A DNA stretch of 63,154 nucleotides, taken from contig JANXUK010000129.1 in assembly GCA_025356275.1 (NCBI GenBank), forward strand, positions 1 to 63,154, given 5' to 3'. Under the pieces are notes generated by a model. That model worked only from the letters and a program-made list of their open reading frames with translations. It had not been told where the DNA came from and ran no database searches. Source of the DNA: Sphingomonadales bacterium. GTDB lineage: Bacteria; Pseudomonadota; Alphaproteobacteria; Sphingomonadales; Sphingomonadaceae. The position numbers and the translations under genes are program-made. Positions 27,175-35,786 of this stretch are shown piece after piece (the first letter of the stretch is position 1; every line of letters begins with the position of its first letter).

Positions 27175-28332
27175 TCACACCGCCTCCAGTAGCCGTACCC
27201 ACGCACCGGCGACAACCGCAATATCGAACATCTCGGTCACGCGGGCCCGGCCCCGCGCCGCAATCCGCGCCCGCAATTCCGGCGCGTCGCGCAGTTCCAG
27301 CAGCGCATCGGCAAGCGCGCGCGCGTCGCCCGGCGGCACCATCCGCGCCGCGCCGGCGCCGCCCTCGACCTCCAGCAAACCGTCGACCGCCGAAAGGATG
27401 GTGGGGGCGCCCAGCGCCAGCGCCTCGGCCGCCGCGATCCCGAACGGCTCCCGTAGAGACGGGATACAGACGATATCGCAAGACTGGATGATCGCGAACA
27501 TCTCGCCCTGACGGATCGAGCCGTGGAACCGAACCCCTGGTCCCAGCGCTAGTTCGCGCGCGCGCGCCTCCAGCACCGCGAGATAGGGCGTTGCTTCCCC
27601 GAAGAACGCGGCGCGGGGTTGCCAGCCGTGTTCGTCGCGCAATATCGCGAGCGCGCCCAGCAGGGCAAGATGACCTTTTTTGGGAATGAACCGCCCAGGC
27701 GTGACCAGCAGCATCTCACCCTGACCGGCGCCCAGACCGGCGCGGATACGGCCGCGCTCCTCGGCGTCGGGGGGCGGGGGAAACTTCTCAAAGGCGATGC
27801 CATTGTGGATCACCGCGATGTCGTGCCAGCCAAAGAACGCCCCGTAATCCATCGATACCGCGCGGGAAACCGCCACCTTGACGGTGGCACTACCCATGAC
27901 CAGCCGCTCGATCAGGATGTTGAGCCGTGCGCGCGCGGTTTTCGGCGGGACCTGCAAATAACCTTCGGAATGCAACGTGATCACCGCGCGCGCGCCGGGT
28001 ATCAGCGCGGCGACCAGCCTTGCATAGAAATTGCCGAAATACAGATGGCCCCAGAACAGTGTGAAGCCGCCGTCCCGCGCCACGCGCCACAGCGCCCACA
28101 GGTTGCGCGGCACCGACCAGCGATGCCCAAGCCTTAACTGATGCACAAGCACGCCGCGCGCGGCCAGCTCGTCCGCCAGCGTCTCGGGCCAGTCGAACAG
28201 GGCGGCGATCTCGATATCCGCGCCCAGCGCGCGCATCCGGGGCAGCAGATCCCCCAGCAATTGCTCGGCGCCGCCGCCCAGCCCGATGGTTTCAATGACG
28301 CACAGAATCCGGCGCGGAACGGGCGTCCTCAC
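27175..28332 (-). CDS. Glycosyltransferase family 4
   Basis: A 385-residue GT-B enzyme. RILCVIETIGLGGGAEQLL marks the N-terminal acceptor domain, VTPGRFIPKKGHL the donor domain, and E-x7-E is EPFGIAAAE. The GTG at 28330-28332 overlaps the deacetylase stop codon (GTGA) and is preferred to an upstream ATG inside that gene. The donor and acceptor are not known. Confidence 0.86.
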   Translation of the reverse strand: MRTPVPRRILCVIETIGLGGGAEQLLGDLLPRMRALGADIEIAALFDWPETLADELAARGVLVHQLRLGHRWSVPRNLWALWRVARDGGFTLFWGHLYFGNFYARLVAALIPGARAVITLHSEGYLQVPPKTARARLNILIERLVMGSATVKVAVSRAVSMDYGAFFGWHDIAVIHNGIAFEKFPPPPDAEERGRIRAGLGAGQGEMLLVTPGRFIPKKGHLALLGALAILRDEHGWQPRAAFFGEATPYLAVLEARARELALGPGVRFHGSIRQGEMFAIIQSCDIVCIPSLREPFGIAAAEALALGAPTILSAVDGLLEVEGGAGAARMVPPGDARALADALLELRDAPELRARIAARGRARVTEMFDIAVVAGAWVRLLEAV

Positions 28333-29129
28333 CGCATATCCGCCCAACGCGCCGCCAGCCACACGCGCTGCCGGCGGAACAGGTCCACGACCCCCGACAC
28401 CGCCAGCGGCAGATGCGCCAGATCAGCCACTTCGTTGCGCGGCATGATCCGGTCGCTGGCCACGCAAAAGCCGTGGCGGGTAAGGAAGACGCGATCATAA
28501 ACGCCCAGCATTTTTTGCGGCTGCCCGGCGTTGTGGAAGCCCCAAGGGAAGGCGAAACTCGCAACCGGGGCGCCCAGAACGCCTTCGAGCATGGCGCGCG
28601 CCTCGCGGGCCTCGACGATCATCGCCGCATCGCCCGCCTCGCGGTAATCGGTATGGTCCAGGCTGTGGCTGCCGATGGTCATGCCGGCGGCGGCCATCGT
28701 TTGCAGATCTTCGCCGGTGACGGTCCGCCACGGTGCTGGATCTTCCTGCGGGGCCAGCCTGTTGAGTTGAAAACGCGGCGGCGCGCCCTCTGCAAGGCAG
28801 TTCGCAATGATGAAGAACACCGCGCTCAGCCCCGCCTCGCGCAGCAGCGGCATCGCCACCTCGGCATTGTTGGCAAAACCGTCATCGAAGGTGATCAGCA
28901 CATTCACCCGGCCCGTCACCATGCCGGTGATCGCGCCCGACTGGTCCATCGCCACCGGGTTGCAATGCGCCTTGAGCCAGGCGAGATGTGCGCGGAATTC
29001 TTCCGCCGGCACGCCATTGGCAAAGCGCAGCGGCGCGTGCTCGACATTGTGATACAGCAACACCTTCAGCCGGCCGCGATGATACCACAGCAGCAAGGCG
29101 GTGAGCGCCCGGATCAGCCGCGCCTTCAT
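28329..29129 (-). CDS. Polysaccharide deacetylase (NodB/CE4 family)
   Basis: A 266-residue enzyme with the NodB signatures TFDDGF (catalytic Asp and metal Asp) and SHSLDH (the H-x3-H metal pair). AFPWGFHN near residue 195 corresponds to the later conserved motif. It would remove N-acetyl groups from an amino sugar of the polymer or of a precursor. No signal peptide is evident, although residues 8-16 are hydrophobic. It overlaps the next gene by 4 bases and ends the coupled set that starts with the methyltransferase at 30755. Confidence 0.87.
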   Translation of the reverse strand: MKARLIRALTALLLWYHRGRLKVLLYHNVEHAPLRFANGVPAEEFRAHLAWLKAHCNPVAMDQSGAITGMVTGRVNVLITFDDGFANNAEVAMPLLREAGLSAVFFIIANCLAEGAPPRFQLNRLAPQEDPAPWRTVTGEDLQTMAAAGMTIGSHSLDHTDYREAGDAAMIVEAREARAMLEGVLGAPVASFAFPWGFHNAGQPQKMLGVYDRVFLTRHGFCVASDRIMPRNEVADLAHLPLAVSGVVDLFRRQRVWLAARWADMR

Positions 29130-29139
29130 CGCCCAGTCC

Positions 29140-30012
29140 TCATCGGCCAACCAGCCGCAACACCCGGCGCGCAGCGGCGAAACCCGCCCCGGTCCGCCGG
29201 TATTCCGCGCCGAGATCGATCGTTTGCGCGCCAAGCGCCAGCTTGAACCGGGTGATGCCGTCAGCGCTGCCCGGCGGTGGCAGCCCGCCCAGATCATACC
29301 ACACCCGGTTCGCGGCCTTCAGCGCGCCGACCAGCCGCCAGTGCACAGTGGCGCCCAGCAGCGGATCGGGCGGGCCATCGGACGCGCCGTGCAGGAAAAT
29401 CGCGCTGTCCCCTGCCTCATAAGTCATCACGAAACATGCCGAGCCGCCATCCGCAGAAAACGCCGCCGCCAGCCGCCCGTCGCCTTTGGCAAACACCGCG
29501 CCGGCCTGGCTTGCACCAAACCCGGCCAGCGATCGCTCCCCCGCCATTGCATTATAGGCGGCCAGAAACCGCGCCACCACATCCGGATTGCGCTGGGCAT
29601 CCCCCTGCCAGGTAACGCCGACCTCCTCGGCCTGCCTCAGCTTGCGCCGCGTATTGCCATTCATCGCGGCAAGCAGGGCCGGCTCGTCCAGCCTCAGATC
29701 GATCACCGCCGTCGCGGTGTTGAGCATCCGCGCGCCCCCGGTCAGCGGGTTGAACCCTATATCCGGCATCGCGGCAAAAGTGCCGGTCATATCGTGTAAA
29801 GTCACTTCACAAAGCGGACCACATGCCGCGCGCAATTCGCGTTCCAGCACCGCGCGTGCATCGGGTTCCGCCATGATCATCAGCACCCGCTGCAACGGCC
29901 CGTCGCGCCGGGTCATCACCCTCAACCCCGCATGCGGCCATGCGTCCCGCCAGCCCAGATGGCGGACATGCAGCCAGCCCCGCTCCAGAAAAATAGACCG
30001 GTACGCGCTCAC
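29140..30012 (-). CDS. FemAB/GNAT-like acyltransferase
   Basis: A 290-residue protein that resembles the BioF2/FemAB-like GNAT proteins often found in exopolysaccharide and PEP-CTERM loci. MNGNTRRKLRQAEEVGV, FLAAYNAMAGER, YEAGDSAIFLHGASD and YDLGGLPPPG follow the order of that family. Such enzymes transfer an aminoacyl or acyl group to an amine. The GTG at 30010-30012 overlaps the upstream methyltransferase stop (GTGA). Together with the deacetylase next door it could unmask and then decorate amino sugars, which is inference. Confidence 0.7.
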   Translation of the reverse strand: MSAYRSIFLERGWLHVRHLGWRDAWPHAGLRVMTRRDGPLQRVLMIMAEPDARAVLERELRAACGPLCEVTLHDMTGTFAAMPDIGFNPLTGGARMLNTATAVIDLRLDEPALLAAMNGNTRRKLRQAEEVGVTWQGDAQRNPDVVARFLAAYNAMAGERSLAGFGASQAGAVFAKGDGRLAAAFSADGGSACFVMTYEAGDSAIFLHGASDGPPDPLLGATVHWRLVGALKAANRVWYDLGGLPPPGSADGITRFKLALGAQTIDLGAEYRRTGAGFAAARRVLRLVGR

Positions 30013-30755
30013 GCGGCGACCCGGCGCAATACATAGGTGTTCCAGCCATTCGCCCACTCGGGCAGGCGCGACGATGCGGCGGCATTGATCACCTGTGTCA
30101 CGGCCAGCTCGACCGCGGCGGCATCGGCGGCAATACTGGACGGCGTGGAGACATGGGTACGCAGCCCGCCATGCACCGGATCGACCATAAAGCCGCGCCC
30201 GCGCCAGAACCAGCCGCTGGTCAGCGCGCGGCCCGTCTGTACGATGCTCCTGCCCGCCGCGCGCAGAATGCGCCAAGCCTTGTGCGGAAGGTCGGCACCG
30301 GCCAGCATCGGCGGCTGAACCAGCTGCCGCGCATTGTGCGAGGAAATGATGATATGGCCGTCCGGCCTCGTCACCCGCGCCAATTCGGCCAATGCCCGCC
30401 GGCGGGCCTGATCGGTGGGCAGATAGTCGATGCCATTGAACGAAAACACCGCGAGGTCGAATTCGTCATCCCCCAGCATCGAGAGGTCGCTGGCATCGGC
30501 AACGATGAACTCATTGCCCGGAAAGCGGCGGCGGCAGGCTTCGACCATCGCCGGCGAGTAATCCGCGCCGAGATACCGCGCCGCCCCCGGCGCCAGATGC
30601 GCCGTGGTCCGGCCGCCGCCGACCCCCATATCGAGGATCGCCAGGCCAGGCCGCAGCAGCCCGGCCAGGGCTCTGCGTTCGGGCGGGAGCAGATCGGCCG
30701 ATGCCGCGTAAAAAGTCACAACCGATTTATTCGAATAGACCTCAAGATTGTCCAT
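30009..30755 (-). CDS. Class I SAM-dependent methyltransferase (Methyltransf_11/25 type)
   Basis: A 248-residue protein with SAM motif I AILDMGVGGGRTT near residue 40, motif II YLGADYSPAM and post-motif FDLAVFSFNGIDYL. The start MDNLEVYSNK at 30755 is preferred to an ATG 81 bases upstream because similarity begins here. It is the first gene of a coupled minus-strand set (methyltransferase, FemAB-like, deacetylase, glycosyltransferase) and is divergent from asnB. Confidence 0.8.
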   Translation of the reverse strand: MDNLEVYSNKSVVTFYAASADLLPPERRALAGLLRPGLAILDMGVGGGRTTAHLAPGAARYLGADYSPAMVEACRRRFPGNEFIVADASDLSMLGDDEFDLAVFSFNGIDYLPTDQARRRALAELARVTRPDGHIIISSHNARQLVQPPMLAGADLPHKAWRILRAAGRSIVQTGRALTSGWFWRGRGFMVDPVHGGLRTHVSTPSSIAADAAAVELAVTQVINAAASSRLPEWANGWNTYVLRRVAA

Positions 30756-31071
30756 GGGCAGCAACCTATATTTCGATGCGGATGCCGCACCTGCCCTTGA
30801 GGACTGAAAAACCGGTGCGATTCGGCGGGTTGGCATATGGCAGAACCGGTAAAGCCGCGCAATGCGTGCAAGCCGGGCGTCATCGCTCGCTTGCCGGCGC
30901 AGGGCGGCGTTTTACCCGTTTCGGCGAATTGCCATCCTGCGGCATCCCCCTTAAAGCCGCCCGCATGGAACAGGCGCGCATCACGATCATAGCCGAGCAT
31001 AGCGCCGGGGGGTCCGCGCGGCGTGATCGGCCGCGCCGATCCGTGGGCGCCCCGCACCCGGCGCGGCGCCC
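30756..31071. promoter_or_regulatory. 316-base divergent intergenic region before asnB
   Basis: This gap must hold promoters for the minus-strand set starting at 30755 and for asnB at 31072. I see no convincing -35/-10 pair, operator symmetry or RNA structure. Open frames through the gap have no family features. It is left as undescribed regulatory sequence. Confidence 0.3.
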
Positions 31072-33015
31072 ATGTGCGGCATAGCCGGGCTGGTCTCAGC
31101 AGGCGCGGTCGACCCCGTCCTTGTCGAAGGCATGACGCTGCGTTTGCGCCATCGCGGGCCCGACGATGCCGGCCTGTGGCGCAGCGCCGATGGGCGCGCG
31201 GTGTTCGGCCACCGCCGGCTGGCGATCGTCGACCTGTCGCCCGCCGGGCATCAGCCAATGACCTCGGCCGATGGCGCGCTGGTGCTGTGTTACAATGGCG
31301 AGATCTACAACCATACCGCATTACGCGGGGAGCTTGAGCGCGCCGGGCAGGCGCCGCCGTGGCGGGGGCATAGCGATACCGAGACACTGCTGGCCGCGAT
31401 CGCCGCCTGGGGGATCGAGCGCACGCTGGTTCGGGCCGAGGGGATGTTCGCGCTGGCGCTGTGGGATCAGGCGCGTGGGCATCTGATCCTGGCACGCGAT
31501 CGGTTCGGCGAAAAACCGCTGTATGTGGGCGAAATCGGCGGGAAAATCGCCTTTGCGTCGGAACTGAAGGCACTGCGCGGGTTGCCGGGGTTTGCCGGAC
31601 AGATTGATGGCGATGCGCTGCGCCATATGCTGGCGGTGGGCCATGTCGGGCAGGGGCAGAGCATCTGGCAGGGGATCGGCCAGGTCCGCCCGGGAAGCTG
31701 GCTCCGCATCGCGCCGGGCCAGAAGCTCGACCCGGCGGCGCAGACCCGGTACTACGATTATGCCGCCGTGGTCCATGCCGGAAACGACGAGCCGCTGAGC
31801 GATCCGCAAGACGCGCTCGATCAGTTGGAGGATGCGCTGGGCGGCGCGATTGCGCGCCAGCTGGCCGCCGATGTCCCCGTCGGCGTGTTCCTGTCCGGCG
31901 GGATCGACAGCTCGCTGGTTACGGCGCTGGCCACGCGCGCATCCAGCAGCCGGGTCAAGACCTATGCCATCGGGTTCACCGACGCCGCTTTTGACGAATC
32001 GCCGCATGCCCGCGCCGTCGCCGCGCATCTCGGCACCGATCACCACGAATTGCGCGTCACCGCCGCCGAGGCGCAAGCCGTGATCCCTTTGCTGGGCGGG
32101 ATCTACGACGAACCGTTCGGCGATTCTTCGCAAATCCCCACCCTGATCGTCAGCCGCTTCGCCCGCGAGGCGGTGACCGTGGTGCTGACCGGGGATGCCG
32201 GCGACGAATTGTTCGGCGGCTACAACCGGCATCGGGCGCTGCCGGCGCTGTGGCGGCGCGCACAAATGTTGCCATCCCCGCTGGGCCGGATGGCGGCGGG
32301 GGCGGGGGCGATGCTGCCCCCTGCGCTGTGGAATGCGGCGCTGGGGATCGGCGCAAGGGGGCCGCGCCCGCCATTCCTGGGCCACAAGATCAGGCGCGCG
32401 CTGCAACGGATGGCTGGCGCCGGTTCGCTGGAGCAGCTCTACGCGCTGTTCATGGACGAATGGCAGGGCAGGGCATCGCCGGTCCCGGTTGCGCATCCCT
32501 TTGCCGGACCGATGCTGGCGGGCGCGGCATGGGGTGCAGGCCTGCCGCCGCCGACGCGGCTGATGCTAGCCGATGCGCTCGGCTATATGGTGGGGGACAT
32601 TCTCACCAAGGTTGACCGGGCGGCGATGGCGGTCAGCCTGGAGACGCGGGTACCTTTTCTGGACCCAACCGTAGCCGCGCTGGCGGCGCGCATCCCGCTG
32701 GCGATGAAGTTTCAGGCGGGCGGCGGCAAGCATATCCTCCGACGAGCGCTCTATCGCCATGTGCCACGCGAGCTGGTCGATCGGCCAAAGGCGGGTTTCG
32801 CGATTCCCGTGGGCGCGTGGCTGCGCGGCGACCTCCGCGACTGGGCCGAAGATTTGCTGTCACCACGGGCTTTGGCGGAGAGCGGGCTGCTCGCCCCCGC
32901 CCCGATCCTGGCGCGCTGGACCGCGCATCTGGCGGGACGCGAGGATGCGACGCAGGCCTTGTGGAGCGTGTTGATGTTTCAGGCGTGGCAGCGCGCGGAT
33001 CGCGCCGTCCGCTAA
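31072..33015 (+). CDS. asnB: Glutamine-hydrolysing asparagine synthetase-type amidotransferase
   Basis: A 647-residue two-domain enzyme. The N-terminal class II glutaminase begins MCGIAGL, with catalytic C2, and includes RHRGPDD and CYNGEIYNH. The C-terminal synthetase has the PP-loop SGGIDSSLV, followed by YDEPFGDSSQIPT and LTGDAGDELFGGY. All key residues are present, so it should amidate a carboxylate using glutamine and ATP. In exopolysaccharide loci such enzymes are often thought to amidate uronic acids; a nucleotide-sugar dehydrogenase here could supply that acid. It overlaps the downstream convergent methyltransferase by 4 bases. The same fold serves as lasso cyclase, but this protein looks like an ordinary AsnB. 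Confidence 0.85.
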   Translation: MCGIAGLVSAGAVDPVLVEGMTLRLRHRGPDDAGLWRSADGRAVFGHRRLAIVDLSPAGHQPMTSADGALVLCYNGEIYNHTALRGELERAGQAPPWRGHSDTETLLAAIAAWGIERTLVRAEGMFALALWDQARGHLILARDRFGEKPLYVGEIGGKIAFASELKALRGLPGFAGQIDGDALRHMLAVGHVGQGQSIWQGIGQVRPGSWLRIAPGQKLDPAAQTRYYDYAAVVHAGNDEPLSDPQDALDQLEDALGGAIARQLAADVPVGVFLSGGIDSSLVTALATRASSSRVKTYAIGFTDAAFDESPHARAVAAHLGTDHHELRVTAAEAQAVIPLLGGIYDEPFGDSSQIPTLIVSRFAREAVTVVLTGDAGDELFGGYNRHRALPALWRRAQMLPSPLGRMAAGAGAMLPPALWNAALGIGARGPRPPFLGHKIRRALQRMAGAGSLEQLYALFMDEWQGRASPVPVAHPFAGPMLAGAAWGAGLPPPTRLMLADALGYMVGDILTKVDRAAMAVSLETRVPFLDPTVAALAARIPLAMKFQAGGGKHILRRALYRHVPRELVDRPKAGFAIPVGAWLRGDLRDWAEDLLSPRALAESGLLAPAPILARWTAHLAGREDATQALWSVLMFQAWQRADRAVR

Positions 33016-33785
33016 AGCCTGCGCCACACCGCTTCGCTAAACGAGGCACCGTCGAGTCGCACATCGCCCGGGCCGTACAATGGCTGATTCGCCTCCGCCC
33101 GTTCCGGCAGCCGCAGCACCGGTTCAAAACCTGCCGCCGCCGCCATGTCGCCAAAGCGGAAATGCACATGCCACAGCGCCAGCAGCCCGCCGGGCCGGAC
33201 CAGCGCCGCAACGCCCGCCGCAAACGCCTCGGCGCGGGCAAAGGACAGGATGCCGTCGCACCGGGGCGGCCGCTCCGCCTGAAGGCCACCGTGGCGCATT
33301 ACTGCCATGCACAGGACTGCGTCATAGGATTCCTGGGCCAGACCGGCGGGATCGGTGCACAGTTCGAACGCCATCGCGCTGTCGTCTTGTGCCGCCAGCC
33401 GCCGTTGCGCCCGCGCGATCGCGCGCGGGTTGATGTCAATCCCGGTGAGGCGCGCATGCGGCAAGGCCCGGCGCAGCGCAAACACCTCCTCGCCGCTCGA
33501 ACAGCCATAGGACAGGATGTTCGGGCGCGGCAACTCCGCCAGCTGCGCGGCCAGAAACGCGAATATTTCGGGATACCGTTCAGCGTAGGTCGTGCCCGAA
33601 GGCTGCATCAGCATCCCCGGCGCATCCTGCTCGATCCGGACCAGCGCGCGGGTATGCGGATCGAACAGCCGCCGGCCGGTCAGCACCAGCTGCCGCAGAC
33701 TTCCGATGCGCCGCAAACGGCTCCGCCAGAACTTTCTGACGCGCCTGCTCACGCCCCGCGCGGCCTGCTCACAGCAGATAACCAT
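33012..33785 (-). CDS. CheR-like class I SAM-dependent methyltransferase
   Basis: A 257-residue protein. ILSYGCSSGEEVFALR near residue 90 is the SAM-binding motif as seen in CheR-type enzymes, followed by LTGIDINPRAI. The C-terminal half has LLALWHVHFRFGD. The ATG at 33785 lies 17 bases inside the upstream gene; a GTG eleven codons later, at 33752, is an alternative. Its place among sugar genes suggests polysaccharide modification rather than chemotaxis. Confidence 0.72.
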   Translation of the reverse strand: MVICCEQAARGVSRRVRKFWRSRLRRIGSLRQLVLTGRRLFDPHTRALVRIEQDAPGMLMQPSGTTYAERYPEIFAFLAAQLAELPRPNILSYGCSSGEEVFALRRALPHARLTGIDINPRAIARAQRRLAAQDDSAMAFELCTDPAGLAQESYDAVLCMAVMRHGGLQAERPPRCDGILSFARAEAFAAGVAALVRPGGLLALWHVHFRFGDMAAAAGFEPVLRLPERAEANQPLYGPGDVRLDGASFSEAVWRRL

Positions 33786-34671
33786 CGTATTTATCGGCCA
33801 GATATTCGTCCAGACACACGCGCCAGTCGCGCATCACATTGATCCCGCGCAAGTCGAGCTTCGTGGTCAGCAGGCGTTCGGAGGGCGGGCGCGGCGCGAA
33901 ATATTCGGCGGCGAAGTGGTCGGAGCCAACTGGCGTCACCGCCACCTGGTCCGCCAGACCCAGAGCCTTCACCAGATATTGCGCCACTTCGAGCCGGCTG
34001 GTCACCCCCTGGCAGACCATATTGTACAAGCCCCAATATTCCGCGCCGATCAGCGCGGCGACCTGGCCTGCGAAATCGCGCGTATAGGTCGGCGTACCCA
34101 GCTTGTCGTCCACCACCTTCAGGTCACGCGCGCCGGCCTTGATCTGCGCCATCAGCTTCTGGATGAATTTCTTGTCCTTGTCCGGCCCGGCCCCCATCAT
34201 CCAGCCGGCCCGGCACACCAGATAGCGCCGCGCATTCTCTATCACAAAGCGCTCACCCATATATTTGGAGCGCGCATAATGCCCCAGCGGATTGGGCTGA
34301 TCCCAATCATCATAGGTTTCCTGCCGGCCGTCAAAGATCCCCGCCGTGCTGATATACAGCAGCGGGATATCCAGCGCATTGGCCAGCCACACCGCATTCT
34401 CCACCGGCAAAGTGTTGGTGGCATAGGCATCGGCGACGTTCTGCTCGCAATATTCGAGGCTGGTATAGGCACCGATGTGGAACAGGTAGTCGGGACGGAA
34501 CGCCATCACCTGCCGCCGGTATTCGGTGCGGTCCCGAAAATCGAGATGGCTCAGCCACGCCGCGTTAACGTCCTTGTCGGTGCACATAATGTCATGGGTC
34601 TGGCCGAACACATGGTGGAACGCCTCGCCCAGCATGCCGCCGACGCCGGCCATGAATATCTTGGCTGTCAT
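33769..34671 (-). CDS. NAD(P)-dependent sugar reductase/epimerase (RmlD-like, extended SDR)
   Basis: A 300-residue Rossmann protein. KIFMAGVGGMLGEAFHHVFG is the cofactor loop, YISTAGIFDG the serine/threonine region, and YARSKYMGE the Y-x3-K catalytic pair. RmlD proteins reduce dTDP-4-dehydrorhamnose, but without rmlABC nearby this may act on another 4-keto sugar nucleotide. The stop codon of the upstream glycosyltransferase overlaps the ATG by one base (TAATG), which fixes the start. Confidence 0.8.
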   Translation of the reverse strand: MTAKIFMAGVGGMLGEAFHHVFGQTHDIMCTDKDVNAAWLSHLDFRDRTEYRRQVMAFRPDYLFHIGAYTSLEYCEQNVADAYATNTLPVENAVWLANALDIPLLYISTAGIFDGRQETYDDWDQPNPLGHYARSKYMGERFVIENARRYLVCRAGWMMGAGPDKDKKFIQKLMAQIKAGARDLKVVDDKLGTPTYTRDFAGQVAALIGAEYWGLYNMVCQGVTSRLEVAQYLVKALGLADQVAVTPVGSDHFAAEYFAPRPPSERLLTTKLDLRGINVMRDWRVCLDEYLADKYDGYLL

Positions 34672-35786
34672 TATTGCTCCACCTTGCACGCTGCGTCTAT
34701 TGCCGCCGCATATTGCCCGGCGATGGCGGTCAGCGAATATTTCGCGACCGCATCGACGCGCGCCGCCTCCCCTAGCCGCCGGCGCAGCGCGGGATCAAGC
34801 AGCAACCGCGTCAGCGCCGCCTCCCACTCGTCATCGCTGCGAACCAAAAGCCCGTTGACATCGTTACGGATCAACAGCGGCGTGGTTCCAACCTCGGTGG
34901 CCACACAGGGCAGCGCAAAAGCCATGTACTGAATCGCCTTGAGCCCCGATTTGCCCAGCACCCAATCGTCGATCGGCAGTGGATAGACCCCGATGTCTAA
35001 GGCCTGCAAATCGGCCACCTCGGCCTCGGCGGTCCAGCGGACAACCTCCAGATCGACGCCGGGCAGCGCGTAATCGAAATTGCCGATCACCCGCAGGCGG
35101 AACGGATGCCGCGCCGCCAACCGCTGAAACACGCCGCGCAACTGATCGAGATAGACCTTGCTGCTGAACGTCCCGGTCCAGCCGATCACCACCGTTTTGT
35201 CATTGGAATAGGGCGTCGCCGGCTGAAACCGGTCGGTATCGATCGACGACGAAATATAGGTGCAGGCACGCCGGCGATTGATCGCCAGGCAGAAGTCGTT
35301 GAGAAACGGCGAGCTGGTGATCACATGGTCGGCCCGCGAGATCAGCACCCGCGTCTTGCCGGTCCCCTTCAGCCAGCGCATCAGCGGATTGGGCGCATCG
35401 GTCCCGCCCGGCTGCTGATCGGTCAGGATATTATCCTCGACATCATAGATAAGCGCAAGCGCGAGGCGCCGCACCATCCGCTCGAACAGGCTGGTGCCGA
35501 ACGGCGTCACCCACATGAACACATAGACCAGATCGTAGCGCGGCACCCGCAACAGATCGCGGCACCGCCGCAGATGCCCGCGCAGCACCCCGGAAATCTT
35601 GGCCAGCATATGCCCCGGCTCGTACACAACCCGCCACATCGCCGGGTCCATATAGCTGGAGACGGTGATCTCCCACCCGGCGGCGCGCCAATCGTCGAAA
35701 TACTGCTCGTATTTCAGCCGCTGCCCCGCTGCGACACCCTGCGGGAACGGGCACAGCACCAGCATGCGTTTGGCGCCGTCGCTCAC
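34671..35786 (-). CDS. Glycosyltransferase family 4-like
   Basis: A 371-residue GT-B protein. MLVLCPFPQGVAAGQRLKYE begins the acceptor domain, VIGWTGTFSS the donor domain, and the C-terminal site is SGLKAIQYMAFALPCVATEV. GTG at 35784-35786 overlaps the stop of the previous gene (GTGA); the ATG seven codons later is an alternative start. No substrate can be assigned. Confidence 0.82.
   Translation of the reverse strand: MSDGAKRMLVLCPFPQGVAAGQRLKYEQYFDDWRAAGWEITVSSYMDPAMWRVVYEPGHMLAKISGVLRGHLRRCRDLLRVPRYDLVYVFMWVTPFGTSLFERMVRRLALALIYDVEDNILTDQQPGGTDAPNPLMRWLKGTGKTRVLISRADHVITSSPFLNDFCLAINRRRACTYISSSIDTDRFQPATPYSNDKTVVIGWTGTFSSKVYLDQLRGVFQRLAARHPFRLRVIGNFDYALPGVDLEVVRWTAEAEVADLQALDIGVYPLPIDDWVLGKSGLKAIQYMAFALPCVATEVGTTPLLIRNDVNGLLVRSDDEWEAALTRLLLDPALRRRLGEAARVDAVAKYSLTAIAGQYAAAIDAACKVEQ

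Noticed and set aside
30701..31084. Plus-strand 127-codon frame upstream of asnB
   Set aside because: No ribosome-binding site, low-complexity basic composition and overlap with the methyltransferase start; not supported as a gene.
31072..33015. AsnB considered as the lasso cyclase of the 40.8-44.3 kb module
   Set aside because: It has a complete glutaminase domain with C2 and sits 8 kb away on the far side of sugar genes; ordinary amidotransferase is simpler. The possibility is kept open but not claimed.
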